A stretch of DNA of 64,000 nt. Source: Hysterangium stoloniferum (Eukaryota; Basidiomycota; Agaricomycetes; Hysterangiales; Hysterangiaceae). Positions 46,430-58,407 of the stretch are shown here, piece after piece; within the stretch, counting starts at the first letter, position 1, and the number at the start of each line of letters is the position of its first letter. A program made the position numbers and the translations under genes. A model generated the notes under the pieces. It was not told the origin of the DNA and did no database searches. It saw nothing but the letters and a program-made list of their open reading frames with translations. Location of the stretch: contig WHVD01000095.1 in assembly GCA_015178975.1 (NCBI GenBank), forward strand, positions 124,001-188,000. The letters run 5' to 3'.

Positions 46430-47104
46430 GGAGGATATCTGAAAACTATTAAGTATACCAAATTCTAATATACTCTAAAGGTCATTTAAACATCTGGGAT
46501 GTGATTCAAACATAATTTGGTTTTTAAAACTTTCAAAAAGTTTTAAACTCTCTCATACATTACAAACTAATGAATCTTTCCGGACACAAGTAGACAATAA
46601 AAAAAATTAGTAGTTTGAATCACTAATACTTTTAAAAAATAGATACCTTTAGATAGTCCATTCCATGCATATGTATATCATTGGCACCTCTAAATACATA
46701 TGTATTACTTTGGAATGGATCTGTTAATCTAAACAGATTTCTACTTGGTTCGACATACCCAGAATATATAGGGGGTTTTACTTAATAAAGACAGCTGTGG
46801 TATGAAAAATTTCCAATAATATTTTACATATTTTACATGGAAATAACTACATTACAACTTTTAAAAAACAAAGTACTAATAAAAGTATTAGTAGGCATCT
46901 GTAAAAGGAAGGAAATTATATACAATGGAATTTGTTAAATAACTATGGGTTGTATAAGATGTAATATGGAGAACTATTTCTGATGGTTGTTTTTTGATGA
47001 TATAATTGTTTCAGAATAGATATCACTATTTAAAGATGGAGTTTTGTAAAAATAAGACTTTTATTAGTAAATATTTGAGATTATAGTAATTATAAACACC
47101 CTCC
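46430..47104 (+). mobile_element. 675 bp MITE, copy 2
   Basis: It has ends GGAGGATATCT and AAACACCCTCC and flanking TAT duplications (46427-46429 and 47105-47107). It differs from copy 3 at about a dozen positions by eye (about 2%), although the Gypsy around it is very diverged. Confidence 0.9.
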
Positions 47105-47280
47105 TATCTCTTTAGTTAATGCCAATGTGTTTTTACACACCAGTAAGATGGATGGATCCCAGATATTTTCACTGAACATCTCTCAGCTCAATGCCTCTGT
47201 GTGCATGACTACCCCTTCAGAGGCCACTGTTGACCTCTGTAAGGTATCTGGCTGTTTACTCTCTCAAATAGTTTAACAAA

Positions 47281-48441
47281 TGTTGACATGGCAAGGGCTT
47301 CAAGAAAGAAACAAATAAAGGCCCAGTACTTTAAGTACTGATAGATTAATTAGCTGTGCTGTTAAGCTTAAACAACTAAAGTCAATATTTGTTTGGTCTC
47401 TTGACAAATTCAGATGAACTTGAAGTGACGTGTGCTATGAAAGCTGATCTCTTCTTGAGAATAAGGATTGGGAGTTGAATGTATGTGCAATAAGTCAGCA
47501 GAAACTTGCTGTAAGTTTGCTTTCTTGTAGCTTTTGAGTTTACTATTTATAAAGAATTAACAAGTTGTTAAATAATTTATAAATAGAGAAATAGTCTAAG
47601 AGTCGAATATCCAAGCATTTGTTTAAAGATTGATTAATTGTGCTGTTAAAGTGGGCTCTTGAATAACCTAAATGGGCAGGGATTTCAGTAATAAAGGTTT
47701 TAGGTTTACTATATATTTAATAAGCCTAAAGATTTCCAGGAAACTGTGGGAACTTAGATGATTAGCTAAGTTCAAGAGTGCTGACAAAGAATTGAAGATA
47801 CTGCAAGTGTAGGTGCCTGCAGTTAGTGTATCAGACTAAGGCCATTATTGTCCTTAGGATGATGAGATAAGCTTCTGTGCTGTGTTAGAAAATGTCTGTG
47901 TGATAAGTTGTTCTACTGTGGAGTTCTGGCCCTCCTTATATACATTTTGATAACTAATTATTTAATTATTTAATTATTTAATGATATCATTAGTGAGTCA
48001 ATAATGATATCATGTCTCAGTATTTATTACCCTTTTTCTGTGCTATGACTCCAGTGTCTGAGACAAGGGTCCAACCCTTAAATCTGAATTCAAAGGTTTG
48101 ATAAATTACTGAGGCCGAGATCCCGGAATGGAACCTAATGCTAATGAGTCAACTATGTGACAGTCACTAATGTGACTGTATCAGCCGCCTTATGTAATAT
48201 CATGTGACACCAAAAATGCACACATAAATGCAAGGTAATGTGCCGGGTAGTAATAACTAAATAAATAAAATATAAATAAGATATAATAGCATTATATGAG
48301 CTCATAAATGCTATTATTATGTGAAGTTAAAAGGAATTAGGCCTTAAAGTTCACAATAAAATTATAATAAAATTACAATAAATTCAAGAAAATATTTAAT
48401 AACTCTAGGAAAATTAAGGGAAATTTACAAGATACTGCTGA
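47281..48441 (+). mobile_element. ~1.2 kb AT-rich insertion related to family F
   Basis: The insert separates two homologous parts of the old Gypsy pol and has no coding sequence. The left part (from TGTTGACATGG) matches 58826-59222 closely. Features shared with the 1116-2930 insert are a CTCCTTATATAC/GCATTTT TATA-like stretch (about 47932), GATGTCAT/GATATCAT motifs, a GTGACAGTCAC motif (about 48158) and a very AT-rich tail ending TTAAGGGAAATTTACA. The exact ends and target duplication could not be fixed. Confidence 0.55.
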
Positions 48442-48998
48442 TACCTCACAACCTCAATGGTGTCCCAGAGAAGTACCACAACTTCATGGACATTTTCAGC
48501 AAATGGTGTGCTGACACTTTGGCACCTCATAGAACCTATGACCTCAAATTTGACCATGAGGATGGCATGGGCCCTCCCCTTGTTCATATTTACTCACTCT
48601 CACAATCTGAAATGGGTTCTATTAGAGAATTTATAAATGAACACCTTTGTAAGTGGAAAAGACAAAATCTGGACTATCCACAAATGGCTGGAACCCTGAA
48701 AGGTGAAAGACATCCAGTCTTTCCTCAGTTTCACCAACTTCTACTATCATTTCATCCACAACTATTCAGACATTTTGGTTCCCCTTACTTGTCTCACTCA
48801 CAAGGGGGCCTGTGGAATTTTACAGATCAATGCAGAATGGCTTTCCAACAACTCAAAGATGTATTCATATTGGTGCCCATCCTTACACATTAGCAACTGG
48901 ACCACCTGATAATTGTTGAAACTGATGCATCTGATTATGTGCTAGCTGTGATTCTTTCCATTATCACTTCTGATGGGGAAATTCACTCAGTTGAGGAC

Positions 48999-49817
48999 TG
49001 TTAGGATATGTACACGGTGGGTTTCTGGAGAAACCCACAGGAGATCTGGTAGGACTTGGCTTCAGCTTATAGGCTGCGCCCTCGCGAGATTGTGTTGTCG
49101 AAATTTCAAACAGGCGGATGGGAATCCTGGGGAGTCCAGGCGGGGTTCGTGGGTCGAGGGGTCATAGGTTGGAGGTCGTGGGTTGAGAGGTTGGGGAGTC
49201 AAGATAAATAAGAGAGATAGATGTGTCGGAGCCTGTAGGCTCCGACTAGTGGAAGCAGTGTAATTCAAGGATGAATTTAGAGCAAAAAGGTATTAGATTA
49301 CTGGGGGGAATCTAAGCCGATCTTCTGACTGGATTGTATGTACAACATCTGCCCTATATAGACCATGGAATGAATGACATACCAAATCCAGTAATAATGA
49401 AATGGAACTAGCAAAACATAAAACAAGAATAGTAATACCAAATTGGTGTTAGGAATGGGACAGAACGGAGTGGAGTCCAAATTGTGACAAACATAGACCA
49501 TAATGGGAAATGGAGTGGGAGCAGAGTCTGAATAATGACAGGTCATTTGACTAAAATGGGAATGGGGCTCAGTTAGAGCGATGATGGGTTTTCCGAGTGG
49601 GGTCTGGTGACTGATGTGTGGGACAAGGTTGGACATAAACAGGATGGAGTCTGGCAGGAATTCCAGTGACTGATACATGATGTAATGAGGTTGAACGTAG
49701 ACAAGTCTGATGTACAGAGTCCAGGCGGGAATTCCAGTAAGCTGATAATTGGTGTGTATAGGGTGTGGGTGTGTATGAGTTAGTGCCTGGAGCCCAGCAG
49801 GAATTCTGGTTGTAACA
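48999..49817 (-). mobile_element. Family B solo LTR in the old Gypsy RT/RNase H region
   Basis: 819 bp, starting TGTTAGGATATG and ending TTGTAACA on the plus strand. It is flanked by AGGAC and AGAAC (48994-48998 and 49818-49822), a duplication with one mismatch. It separates the end of the reverse transcriptase from RNase H. Confidence 0.88.
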
Positions 49818-50440
49818 AGAACCTTTACCTCTACAGAACTCAATTATGATGTCCATGACAAAGAACTCCTTTCCATTTTTGAGGCATTCAAAACCTGGTG
49901 TCATTATCTCAAAGGATCAGGAACCCCAATTGACATTGTCACTGACTATAAGAACTTAGAATATTTTGCTATGACTAAGCTCCTTACTTGTCAGCAAGCC
50001 CAATGGTCAGAATACCTTTCTCAGTTCAGCCTCATAATTGGATTTTGGCCTGGCCACATGGACAGTAAACCAATGCCATGACTAGATGATAAGATATCTA
50101 CCTTAAAGAGAGGGGACCAACAACTATGCAGAAGTCAACCTGCACAATTTTAAGCCTATCTTTACTGCTGAACAACTAATGGCATCCCTTTGAGGTTCCT
50201 CTCTAGTTGCACCAATACCTTGCAGTGTCACCATTATGGATATCACAAAGCTTCATCAAGATATCCTATCACGCCTCTGAAATGACCCAATTACTAGCTC
50301 CCATCTTGACAACCCTAACAACCCATCGGCCCCCTGATGGACTCAGGACTCAAGTGGTTTATCTGCCTTGATGGCCGAATCTACATACTGGATGCTGGAA
50401 CATTTCATTTTCACATTCTCCAGCATGCTCACAGCCACCA

Positions 50441-51263
50441 TGTTAGGGTATGTACATGGTGGGTTTCTGGAGAAACCCATGGAGAATCCAGTAGGACTTG
50501 GCTTCAGCTTATAGGCTGCGCCCTTGTGAGATTGTGTTGTCCAATTTCAGACAGGCGGACAGGAATCCCAGGGAGTCTGGGCAGGGTTCATGGGTCGAGG
50601 GGTCAGAGGTCAGAGGTCGTGGGTCGAGAGGTTGGGAGTCAAGATAAATAAGAGAGATAGATGTGTCAGAGCCTGTGGGCTCTGACTAGTGAGAGCAGAG
50701 TGATTCAAGGAGGAGTTTAGAGCGGAAAATGTATTAGATTACTGGGGGGAATCTCAGCTGATTTTCTGACTGGATTTTATGTACAACATCTGCCAGACTA
50801 TATAGACTGTGGAATGAATGACATACCAAATCCAGTAATAATGAAACGAAACTAGCAAAACATAAAATGAGAATAGTAAACACAAAATTTGGTGTTAGGA
50901 ACAGGATGGAACAGAGTGGAGTCTGAATTGTGACAAATCATAAACCATAATGGGAAATGGAGCAGGAGTGGAGTCTGAATTGTGACAGGTCAATGACTAA
51001 AATGGGAACAGGGCTCAGTTAGAGCAATGACAGGTTTTCTGAGTGGGGTCCAGTGACTGATGTGTGGGACAAGGTCAGACATAGACAGGGACAGAGTCCA
51101 GCGGGTAATCTGGTGACTGATACACAATGTACTGAAGTCGAACATAGACAAGTCTGATGTACAGAGTCTGGTGGGAATTCTGGTGAACTGACAATGGGTG
51201 CATATAGGGTGTGGGTGCATATAGGTTAGTGCCTAGAGTCCAGCAGGAATTCCAGTCATAACA
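50441..51263 (-). mobile_element. Family B solo LTR in the old Gypsy integrase
   Basis: 823 bp with a perfect 5-bp duplication, CACCA (50436-50440 and 51264-51268). It falls within the integrase zinc-finger region (HAHSHH on the left, HISGHYGSNKT on the right). Together with the copy at 48999 it shows two independent insertions of this family into one old element. Confidence 0.92.
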
Positions 51264-52723
51264 CACCACATCTCTGGCCACTATGGATCCAACAAAACCC
51301 TTAGTATTATCCATCAAGAATAAACTTGGCCAGCCCTCTGCTCACTTGTAAAAAGCTATTACAAGTCTTGCACCACCTGTATGCAATCCAAAGCCCAAAG
51401 ACACAAACCCTATGGCCAACTCAAGCAACACCCTGTACCAGAGCTCCTGTGGAACTCAATTTCCATGGATTTCATTGAGCACCTCCCTCTTTCAAAATCA
51501 TGTCACCTTTGATTTTGGAATCTAAAATGGCCTCAATTTAAAATTTGAGCTCTCCATCAATGATGACAGGTGGTGGGGGAGGTTGAATGCATTCAGGAAT
51601 GGTATTCAGCATGGCTGGTTCTAATACAGAGACATGGAAACCAGATGTACTGCACACATGGTATTGGAAGCTGAAATGTGAACAAATGTGTCCCTGCTTG
51701 TGCTATAATCTCATATGGACTAAGACACTTTTCAACAAGCTTTTTTGTGGGTTAGGTGGTCCTAAAAACCTCAGCTTTGACAAAAACCTGGTTGCTGACC
51801 TTAAAATCAGGTGTCTGAAGATATTGGCAGTCTGCCAACTTCTGAAAATATGCTTGAGTGTCAAGTATGGACTGCCAAAGGGTGCAGTGAAGTTCATCTA
51901 GATCAGTGACAAACTGTTGAATGCGAGTGGAGGCCAGATCATGTTCTGGATGGACTGTGATGTTGGGGCTATAGCCTTTGTTCACATAGAAAGGGGAGAT
52001 GCCTGTGGCAGCATTTGGGGCACTGTAGGCAAATTCTGCAAGAGGTAGGAGGTCTGACCAATTGTCCTGTTGGTAGTTGCAATAGATATGAAGAGATTGT
52101 TCCAATGTTTGATTTACTCATTCAGTCTGCCCATCACCTTCTGGATGGTGTCCCAAAGTGAAATGTAGGTTCAGATCAAGGGCTGTTCTGAGTGATTTGA
52201 AGAAGTGAGAGACAAATTCAGAGCCCTGATCTGAGGTGAGATAAGTTGAGATGCTGTGTTTTGAGAAAATGTGGATAACAAATAATTTTGCAAGCTCTTG
52301 GGAGGTAATTGTGTCATATGTAGGCATAAAATACTCTGCTCAGTGAATCTGTCAACAACAACTAGTATAGAGGTACAGGCTTGCAACTGCTCTACCTGGT
52401 GAAATGGTCTGGCTACAAAGATACAGATGAAGAAACATCCTGGATCCTTGCCACTGAACTTGGAAATGCACCTGAAGTTGTTCTGGACTTTCATACTGAA
52501 AATCTGGGCAAGCTGGACCCCCTTTCAGCTGTTTAGTGCCTCGCCTTAGACCCCTGAATTTCCCATGAACTCATCTTCACTACTCCTTGTTGCCATATGT
52601 CTCTTTCCTGTTCATATTATTTTCACTTTTCCTTTTTGGCCCCATCCTGCTCTCATCCTACTCAATAATACTCTGGCATCATTTTCTAGAAAGGTCTTGA
52701 AGGGTCTTGATCTCAGGGAATAC

Positions 52724-53935
52724 TATTAGGATCCCCATCATTTTGGACCCTCATGAGTTGTTTTTTTAGTCATGTAACCCTCCATCATCCTACTATCAGT
52801 ACCCTTCTCATGATAGCACTGCTTGCAGTGCCCCTGACAATTGTTTGGTCATATCCCAGCACCCTAGCCTTCTGTCCTATCTCCATTCCACTCACTCCCC
52901 CATCACTGTTCCACATATGTACAGTATATATCTCATTTGCCACCTCACACCTTTTTAGTATACTTTCTATATTGTATTTGAGTCTTGTTTACATCTCCAT
53001 TTTCTTCCCCACTTCTTTCTGACCTGTCATCACTCTCACTTCTCTGATTAGCCCTCCAATCATCCATCTCTCTGTAGTATAAAGTCCTCTGATGTATGAT
53101 ACAGTTTCCTCAGTTCAAAATTTGACTTAGATTACTCTCTACTAGTTCTCAGTCTCTTTCCTCCATTCTCAATGGAGGATATCTGAAAACTATTAAGTAT
53201 ACCAAATTCTAATATACTCTAAAGGTCATTTAAACATCTGGGATGTGATTCAAACATAATTTGGTTTTTAAAACTTTCAAAAAGTTTCAAACTCTCTCAT
53301 ACATTACAAACTAAAGAATCTTTCTGGACACAAGTAGACAATAAAAAGAATTAGTAGTTTGAAACACTAATACTTTTAAAAAATAGATACCTTTAGATAG
53401 TCCATTCCATGCATATGTATATCATTGGCACCTCTAAATACACATGTGTTACTTCGGAATGGATCTGTTAATCTAAACAGATTCCTACTTGGTTCAACAT
53501 ACCCAGAATGTATAGGGGGTTTTACTTAATAAAGACAGCTGTGGTATGAAAAATTTCCAATAATATTTTACATATTTTACATGGAAATAACTACATTACA
53601 ACTTTTAAAAAACAAAGTACTAATAAAAGTATTAGTAGGCATCTGTAAAAGGAAGGAAATTATATACAATGGAATTTGTTAAATAACTATGGGTTGTATA
53701 AGATGTAATATGGAGAACTATTTCTGATGGTTGTTTTGTTGATGATATAATTGTTTCAGAATAGATATCACTATTTAAAGATGGAGTTTTGTAAAAATAA
53801 GACTTTTATTAGTAAATATTTGAGATTATAGTAATTATAAACACCCTCCAATACTCTCAAAGATATTCTTTGGCAAGCTGTGAACTCTTACATACCTTAT
53901 GACTCTTAGTCTTTTGGCCCAAGTTGCTGAATTGG
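52724..53935 (+). mobile_element. 3' LTR (family C) of the old Gypsy, containing a MITE
   Basis: It starts TATTAGGATCC after the polypurine-like CAGGGAATAC. It is homologous to the 5' LTR up to about 53935, where homology ends. The terminal part of the LTR is instead found in opposite orientation at 54041-54290. Confidence 0.75.
53174..53849 (+). mobile_element. 675 bp MITE, copy 3
   Basis: 676 bp, flanked by AAT on both sides (53171-53173 and 53850-53852). The 5' LTR of the same old Gypsy has a single CAAT at this place (about 45605), giving a second empty-site proof of insertion. Confidence 0.9.
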
Positions 53936-54040
53936 GTGATGACAGAAAAGGAATGTATTTACTTTGTGCTGGGAGTTCCAAAGAACTGGGAGATATGGCT
54001 TGAATACATAACTGTATTAAAATTGTCTGTTGGAGGGTGC

Positions 54041-54290
54041 TGTTAAGATCTAAGTAAAATGGGGTTGGGGGCCAATGATATGAAATGAGCTAATCAGGGG
54101 GCTGAATGATAGAGATTGTACTAGTCAGGAGGTCCAACTCTATAAATGTAGTGGAGCTTGGCTTCAACTTATGTGTTGCACCCTCACATGAACTGTTAGG
54201 GTGCTCTGGTATTTCAAACTGAGTAGATAGTATGATAAGGGTGAAATTCAACACTTAGCTCAATCAACTAATGTAAAGTATGACCTCTAT
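54041..54290 (-). mobile_element. Reversed family C LTR terminus
   Basis: It begins TGTTAAGATCTAAG and is the reverse complement of about 45675-45915, including the AACTTATGTGTTGCACC form of the conserved block. It could be the inverted terminus of the neighbouring 3' LTR or a separate truncated LTR. Confidence 0.7.
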
Positions 54291-54817
54291 GAGTGTTGGA
54301 CTTATTAATGGGAAAATGGTACTGTCACAGCTGTTGGGAGCTATGGGCTCACATTTCTCACAGTGAAATTGTGATTCTCAAACTACTATGATTTGTGAGA
54401 GTCAGTGTGTACTTTAAAATTTTTTTTTTTCAATTTTCAGCCCCAACTGGATAGATATATTGGTGTGGGTTTTAATGACAAAATTGATACCTATTCATGT
54501 ACAAGAACTTGATGAAAAACTCAATCTTAAAATCTGACACCAAAGCCTTTATGCATGGTGGAAACCATTCAAGGCACAGTGGATGAAATGCAAATCCAAG
54601 CTGGATCACCAATCTAGATGATCCTAAATATGCCACAGACTCTCACCACTGGGTTGCACTTTGTCACCAGCATTCATCTGAAGCTGGTTCTTGTTTGCAA
54701 GCACATTGTGGTAGATTATATAAAACCAACCCAACCATCCTATCTAGCTCTGAGTTCAGTGTGTATATAATCCAATAGGAATGGTGCTTCAGGTTATATC
54801 CTTAAGTACAGTGTAAG
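54291..54817. other. Region without supported genes
   Basis: AT-rich and CpG-poor, with a T-tract at 54420-54430. No frame or repeat structure was recognised. Confidence 0.4.
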
Positions 54818-55639
54818 TGTTAGGACTGGAAAACCTGCTGGGCTCTGGACCCCATCCTATATGCACCTGACCTGCTATACCAAGTTACAGCCAAACTAGA
54901 AAACCTGCCAGGATCTGGATGTCAAGCCCATCTACACCCAACCCTCTGTGTCTCATGCATCACTCATCAGACTCCACCACCAGGACCTGCACATGTCAAA
55001 GCCTGTCTATGTCCGACCCCATTCCATGCACCAGTCACTGGGCTCTGCCCAGATAACCTGACAGCTCTCTGACTGAGCCCCATTCCCATTATGGTCTAAT
55101 GACCTGTCATGTTTCAGACTCCACCTCTGCCCCTAACACCTAATTTGGTGTTTACTTATCTTGTTTCATGATTACTTGTTTGGATCTCATTATTACCAGA
55201 TTTGGTATTGCATATATCCTAACAGTCTATATAAACTAGCTAATGTTGTACATACAATCTGGTCAGAAAATCAACTAAGTTTTTAGACTAAGTCCTTCCC
55301 CAGCTACTTAGTATATACCTGCTCCATCTCCATCTCACAACACTACTGGTCTTTCAACCTATCAACTCTCAACCTATCAACTCTCAATATAACAACTCTC
55401 AACCTATCAACTCTCAACCTATCAACTCTCAACCTATCAACTCTCAACCTATCAACTCTCAACCTATCAACTCTTGACCTATCAACTACACCCAGACTCC
55501 CCAGGTTTTCCATCTGCCTGTTTGAAATTGGACACTATGTTATTGTGAGGGCACAGCCTATAAGCTAAAGCCAAGTCCTACTGGAATATCCATGGGTTTC
55601 TCTGGAAACCCTCTGCTAAGCTTTGCACACACCTTAACA
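54818..55639 (+). mobile_element. Family B LTR, diverged copy
   Basis: It begins TGTTAGGACTGG and ends CACCTTAACA, with the conserved TATAAGCTAAAGCC block (about 55559). Flanks GTAAG and ACAAG share three of five positions, so the target duplication is decayed or absent. It contains its own minisatellite at 55352-55488. Confidence 0.8.
55352..55488. repeat. 15-bp minisatellite within the family B LTR
   Basis: About nine copies of CTATCAACTCTCAAC. Other family B LTRs have a shorter, variable version at the same place (for example 22735-22810), so this segment is a length-variable hotspot. Confidence 0.9.
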
Positions 55640-55659
55640 ACAAGTTCAGACCTACACAA

Positions 55660-55730
55660 GGTCAGATGGTGTAGTGGTAACACCCTTGCTATATATGCAA
55701 AGGACCCTGGGTTCAATTCCCAGTCTAGCC
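55660..55730 (+). tRNA. tRNA-Gly-like sequence with altered anticodon loop
   Basis: 71 nt, the usual size of fungal tRNA-Gly. The acceptor stem pairs GGTCAGA with TCTAGCC (one mismatch, one G-T). The D-arm TGGTGTAGTGGTAACA and T-arm CTGGGTTCAATTCCCAG match tRNA-Gly. The anticodon stem TTGC/GCAA is intact, but the loop is TATATAT in place of a glycine loop, giving a nominal TAT anticodon without T33. It is probably a pseudogene or a SINE head. A and B boxes remain, so transcription is possible. Confidence 0.6.
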
Positions 55731-57072
55731 TGTCACTTGTCTACATATTATAATACCTTTTACAATGTAAGACTAACAGCTGCCACAGACACAATCAGAG
55801 AGTAGAATGGGTGGTGGGGAACAAACCACTACTGTATTGAAACTCCATATGTACATTACATATATATCCAAGTGGATAACAATGGGATATGGAGAACAAG
55901 GGGATAGGGGCAGGCCAAGCACAAAGGGAGCCTATTTTGGTCAACAATGCATGTGCCACACTAAACCAAATATTGCCAAATCACAGTATAAGGAGTTACA
56001 CTCATTGGGATAACCCCTCTACCAAAAATTTTAGGATACTTAGTAGAGTCTTATTTTATATAAACCATCCATTGAAAGTTAAATTGGTTAGGGATCTTTG
56101 AAGATCCAAAGGTTGATTGACTCTAAACTGACTTTAACTCGGTTAAGGATCTGATAAGTGATTGGCGGAATTTATATGAAATAAGCCTCTTCTGAGGATC
56201 CTAAAAATCTTTGGAGCTAGGACTTTCCCGGTGACCCCTTTGCAGTAATCTGTACATCTAGTCCCTGCCTATTTTGTCATTGAGGTCACACCCTGCCGCA
56301 AAATTCTCTTTTGCAAGCACACAGTTCTCTGCCCCTTATCCGAGGATCTGAGTAATTCCAATCCAACCATTGAGCCGAGTAATGAGGAAGACAACAATCC
56401 TCTCTCGAATATGGAAGATTTCGAGTTTCCAGATAATTGACAACCTGCAAAATGGAGATTGGCAATGTTTACTGTCCAAGGCCACATTTGACGAGAGTTT
56501 GGATCATTGAAATGTGCAACGTCGTGAATTGTTCAATGCCATGGAGTATCAACGACAATGTTGAGACCCGAGGTTCCTCCTACAAGGGGAACAGCATTGC
56601 CTGTATTTTTTCCGCTATATAGAAGACTCTGAAACCCTCGGAAGCAGGGTTCAATCACAAAAATTCTCTTCACCGGAAAACATGGGAATGTGGTGGATGC
56701 ACCATGTCCTGTAGGACACGGATTCATGGTTGTAATTCTTAACCAACCGAGATTCACATTTTGTTTTTATTTATTTGTCCTGCTCCATAAGGTATTTTTG
56801 ACGATCTAATCGTGATCGGGGACATATAGATACCGGTGCGAAACTGTTTATTTACTGTAAATTCTGTATGAATTTTCGAAAAAAATTTACAGGTTAGAAA
56901 CAAATTTATTACATGCGTACAAACGGGAACGGGGGGTCAGGCGCCAAAAAAGAAATGTTTACATAAGAGTCAAATTGTCACGGTCTATCACGGTCTATAT
57001 CACGCCATCACCAAAGGTGCGTAGTAAAGTACTGTGTGTTTCTCCCACTCGGTCTCATTCCCTCAATCTAGT
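55731..57072. other. Intergenic region, becoming host-like after ~56.1 kb
   Basis: 55.73-56.1 kb is repeat-like. From 56.1 kb CpG reappears and the composition resembles host DNA, but the open frames are short and overlapping. The segment 56.76-57.07 kb is the likely promoter and leader of the next gene. Confidence 0.45.
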
Positions 57073-57696
57073 ATGGTTTGGCCAGCATCAATTGTTAACT
57101 CTTTCAACTCAGTGGCGCATATCACCACGGATGAGTCAGTTTATTATGGGCCATTCAACAAATTACTCTCTTATCTGTTCCCTTGGGAATCAGACTTTGA
57201 GATCGTCCCTCAGTTTAAACGGCCTTTGAACTCACAGGAGATCATCGACTTCGTGACGGTTCTTGTAGTCAACATCGCTCGCCACCCTGTCTTCTTTGTT
57301 GAAGTTAAACCCTCCGGTTCGCTTAACTTGCGATCTAAGCGGGAGGAAACTGATATCCAAATGCGCCAACGGTTTTTGGAGTTCCTTGATGAGCCTATAA
57401 TTCCAGTGTTATACGGCATCAGTGCAATGGGGCCAGTTTTATCAGTATACAGGTACGATGATACTGGGTTGACACCCACGCGGATCCCTCGCGATTTCCG
57501 CTTCGTGAACGATGTTGCACCGATGGAGCGATGGAACTATAATGTTCTCGAGGACGCTGGGGAGCAGCGTTTACGAGCGCTTGTCCACGAGATCAAAAAC
57601 ATGTGTGCTCAAGTGCAAGGTGTGTACCGTTATGCTTCTTGCTATGAAAAGTATATTGATGTAATGAAGTGGGATGACGTTGTGTTCTTAAACTAG
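57073..57696 (+). CDS. Orphan protein with PD-(D/E)XK-like motif
   Basis: A 207-residue intact frame from the first in-frame ATG (MVWPASIVNSFNS); the frame is open upstream to about 57034 but without ATG. Core features are VYYGPFNKLLSYLFPWESDF, then PVFFVEVKPSGSL, in which E-V-K after a hydrophobic strand resembles motif III of PD-(D/E)XK nucleases. An upstream acidic residue (ESDFEI) could supply motif II. These are followed by a basic/Gln helix (REETDIQMRQRFLEFL) and VNDVAPMERWNYNVLEDAG. The N- and C-terminal phrases resemble a large family of uncharacterised Agaricomycete proteins that I recall; this is not searched. The gene keeps CpG and lies in a 1.8 kb host-like island between repeats. 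Nuclease activity is inference. Confidence 0.7.
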   Translation: MVWPASIVNSFNSVAHITTDESVYYGPFNKLLSYLFPWESDFEIVPQFKRPLNSQEIIDFVTVLVVNIARHPVFFVEVKPSGSLNLRSKREETDIQMRQRFLEFLDEPIIPVLYGISAMGPVLSVYRYDDTGLTPTRIPRDFRFVNDVAPMERWNYNVLEDAGEQRLRALVHEIKNMCAQVQGVYRYASCYEKYIDVMKWDDVVFLN

Positions 57697-58407
57697 TGTT
57701 CATAAAGAAAGGAGAGGGTCATTGTGAGTCTGTTGTCAAACATGAAGAACCAAATTGCGAATACTTCGCAGGACTTAAGCTACTTGCGTTTTACTCTCGG
57801 TTTTGTAGTATGTCATATTCCAATCCACTTGTGCCAAACCATGCTCACTACAGTGAGACACGGTTCCAGCTCTCTGGGTTTATACGGCAATGTAGGGAAA
57901 AAATTAAATTAAACTCCCTTCTGATCACTCTGTATAATTCGGCCCTGTATAGTTTACCTTGATAATAAAATTGAATATCTAGCTGGAAGATCACTCAGAA
58001 GGCTCAGATTGTGGAGAGTGACTTTAAGTTAGTGCCCAAATAAGTGCAAACAATATTAGTTAATTATCTAGCAACAAGGAGTGAACCTGAGAGTGGGGGA
58101 GGAGGGGAGCAAGTCACCAACATACCCTCACAATTTTCTCTGTATCAACAATTCTAAGTGTTTATTAGGGCATGCAATCCAACTCAGAAACATATTTCCA
58201 TTTTATGAATTATTTATAATTCTATACTCTTGACTTCATTGAACCTGAAAGGCACATATGGGCCTGAATACTTCTTTATGGGTACAACAATAATGCTTTT
58301 AAACACTACATCAGCAGTGGTATTTGTGTCTTGAAACAGGATTTTCACTTTTCCCCAATTTGTTCCCCTTCATAAAGCTGCACATGTGCAAGGACAGTGT
58401 ACAAATG
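57697..58407. other. Downstream region of the orphan gene
   Basis: Frames at 57696-57962 and 57724-57912 overlap each other and look like 3' UTR shadows. From about 57.96 kb the sequence is AT-rich and repeat-like. Confidence 0.4.

Larger units (their letters stand above)
44180..53935 (+). mobile_element. Old gag-less Ty3/Gypsy chromovirus with many nested insertions
   Basis: Plus-strand relative of the 26.7 kb chromovirus. The 5' LTR is followed directly by protease (LVDSGSTHCFID, about 46.03 kb). Then come the reverse-transcriptase N-terminus (VPEKYHNFMDIFSK, about 48.46 kb), RNase H (DVHDKELLSIFEAFKTW, about 49.85 kb), the integrase finger and core (50.4-52.4 kb), a chromodomain (LYLVKWSGYKDTDEETSW, about 52.4 kb) and the 3' LTR. 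Gag and an opposite-strand accessory gene are absent. It is CpG-poor, heavily broken (well over ten breaks), internally rearranged so that part of the integrase region reads on the other strand, and clearly much older than its relative. Nested within it are a 977 bp LTR, two MITEs, a 1.2 kb family-F-like repeat and two family B solo LTRs. Confidence 0.85.
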
